From Thunnus maccoyii (Eukaryota; Chordata; Actinopteri; Scombriformes; Scombridae): a stretch of 64,000 bases of DNA. Made by a program: the position numbers and the translations under genes. Of the stretch, positions 55,725 to 64,000 are shown piece by piece. How positions within the stretch are numbered: the first letter of the stretch is position 1; every line of letters starts with the position of its first letter. Under the pieces are notes generated by a model that saw only the letters and a list, made by a program, of their open reading frames with translations, made no database searches and was not told the DNA's origin. Location of the stretch: NCBI RefSeq assembly GCF_910596095.1, contig NC_056550.1:26713001-26777000 (forward strand), read 5' to 3'.

Positions 55725-56465
55725 GTAAGTTATAGCTGCGGTGTTTATGTCAACTGGGGTTTAAATGGTTAAGGCTAGACTCCGTTAGCTGGACTAGCTA
55801 ACTTGTTTTCATTTACAAGCTAAGAACATTCCTCTCACTTGGTTGTAGTTTTGTTGTTAATACTTTGAGCTAATTCCCTTTAATGTCAATAAAAGCAGGT
55901 GTTAGTAACGATAAACCACACGACGGTATATCCTGAAATACCCGTTATAAGTTAACGGTTGTTTTTTGTTTCAACTCAGTTCCCGTTTTTAGTTCAGCTT
56001 GACGTGGCCAGACTCCCAAAAAGTCTTGTATCTAATTCATTTCAGAAGTTATCAAACATGACTTAAGTTAAACACATTTTACAAATCGATAAAATATAAC
56101 TCTCAGTTCCGCATATATTTATTATATTAAAAAAACATTATTTATTGTAACTGTGAGGTTGAGACTGGATGGGATTGGGCTGAATTTCCGTTATCTTCCC
56201 TAAGTAAGCAAATATTACTTTAAATGTAGTGTTTCTTAATGGTTTACTCCTTCGCCGAATATACATGAAAATCCCAATAAATCGTCTGAAATGATGTTTT
56301 ATGATAAATTAAGATTAGCCATTAACCGGTGTAACGTTAACGATAAATTGCCTGATTTCTAAACGGAGTTTCTACTGTCTAACCGTCTCGTTTTAACAGT
56401 CCCGCAGGTCAGTGTTGGTGGTTTGTGACCGAGGAGTCTGTCTCCCCACCGGGGCCGGGCTGGAG

Positions 56466-63602
<7,137 letters not shown>

Positions 63603-64000
63603 GTCAGTCCATCAGCTGATCGAGACCCAACCAGTCTGTGCTTCATGTGTGTTTTGAAATCTTCATAAGAGTATCCCAACCCCCAGGACCTGGGAACACT
63701 CAGCCGTAGCCTATGAACACAGTTATAACCTTGAACTAACTATCCTCCTCACTTCCTGTCACACTCCAACTAGAATAAAGAGTTTTTTTATTCAAATGTA
63801 GGTCAACAGTACTTGAGGTATCCAGCCTGTTACCAAGAGCTTTCAGCATTTCACAGTACAGAAAATATGTATGATGCAACTGAGCATCGCTGTCTTTAGT
63901 TTAGTTTAGTAACCACAACACAATACATCAAATGTTTCACACCAATACTGTCACTAAAAACCTCATTATACACAAACATTTCACTTCACTTGTCACAGAT
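63603..64000 (+). other. nde1: nde1 intron 5, cut by the window edge
   Basis: Starts with donor GTCAGTCC. No further exon is recognised before the end. Confidence 0.6.

Overview
The window is vertebrate nuclear DNA, almost certainly from a ray-finned (teleost) fish. The genes are split into short exons with GT/AG introns. The encoded proteins match vertebrate families recalled from memory. The introns and spacers are full of teleost-type dispersed elements (hAT-, piggyBac- and mariner-like MITEs, solo LTRs, a LINE tail) and long (CA)n, (CT)n, (AT)n and (GA)n runs. I could not name the species. No bacterial, phage or CRISPR content is present.

Layout: (1) 28-6034, + strand: the last seven coding exons of suz12, a core subunit of Polycomb repressive complex 2, starting before the C2H2 finger and running through the VEFS box to the stop; the 3' UTR follows. 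(2) About 8.2-14.6 kb: tail-to-tail spacer between suz12 and crlf3. (3) 14659-25873, - strand: all eight coding exons of crlf3 (cytokine receptor-like factor 3, 445 aa, with a WSXWS motif), plus a probable non-coding first exon and CCAAT-box promoter near 32.0-32.2 kb. (4) 35381-36754, + strand: a small two-exon C2H2 zinc-finger gene built from a repeated two-finger module. (5) 43443-46953, + strand: complete four-exon mpv17l (207 aa). (6) 56466-63602, + strand: the first five coding exons of nde1, a dynein/LIS1 cofactor, running off the right edge.

The genes do not form a pathway: chromatin silencing, a cytosolic FN3 protein, a zinc-finger protein, an inner-membrane/peroxisomal-type protein and a dynein cofactor sit together. 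In human the suz12 and crlf3 orthologues lie on 17q11.2 and the mpv17l and nde1 orthologues on 16p13.11 (recalled knowledge), so the repeat-rich 32-43 kb stretch may hold an old rearrangement junction.

I found no convincing new enzymatic or defence system. The observations most worth a second look are structural: an interstitial telomere-like array of about 830 bp with higher-order structure inside crlf3 intron 1, oriented so that the crlf3 pre-mRNA would carry the G-rich strand; splice sites built into (GT)n microsatellites in both suz12 and crlf3; a perfect 22-bp hairpin in a suz12 intron; and mobile elements with readable target-site duplications, including a nested hAT insertion whose empty site can be read in a second repeat copy 41 kb away. 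All gene models rest on reading splice sites and remembered protein similarity; no search was run.
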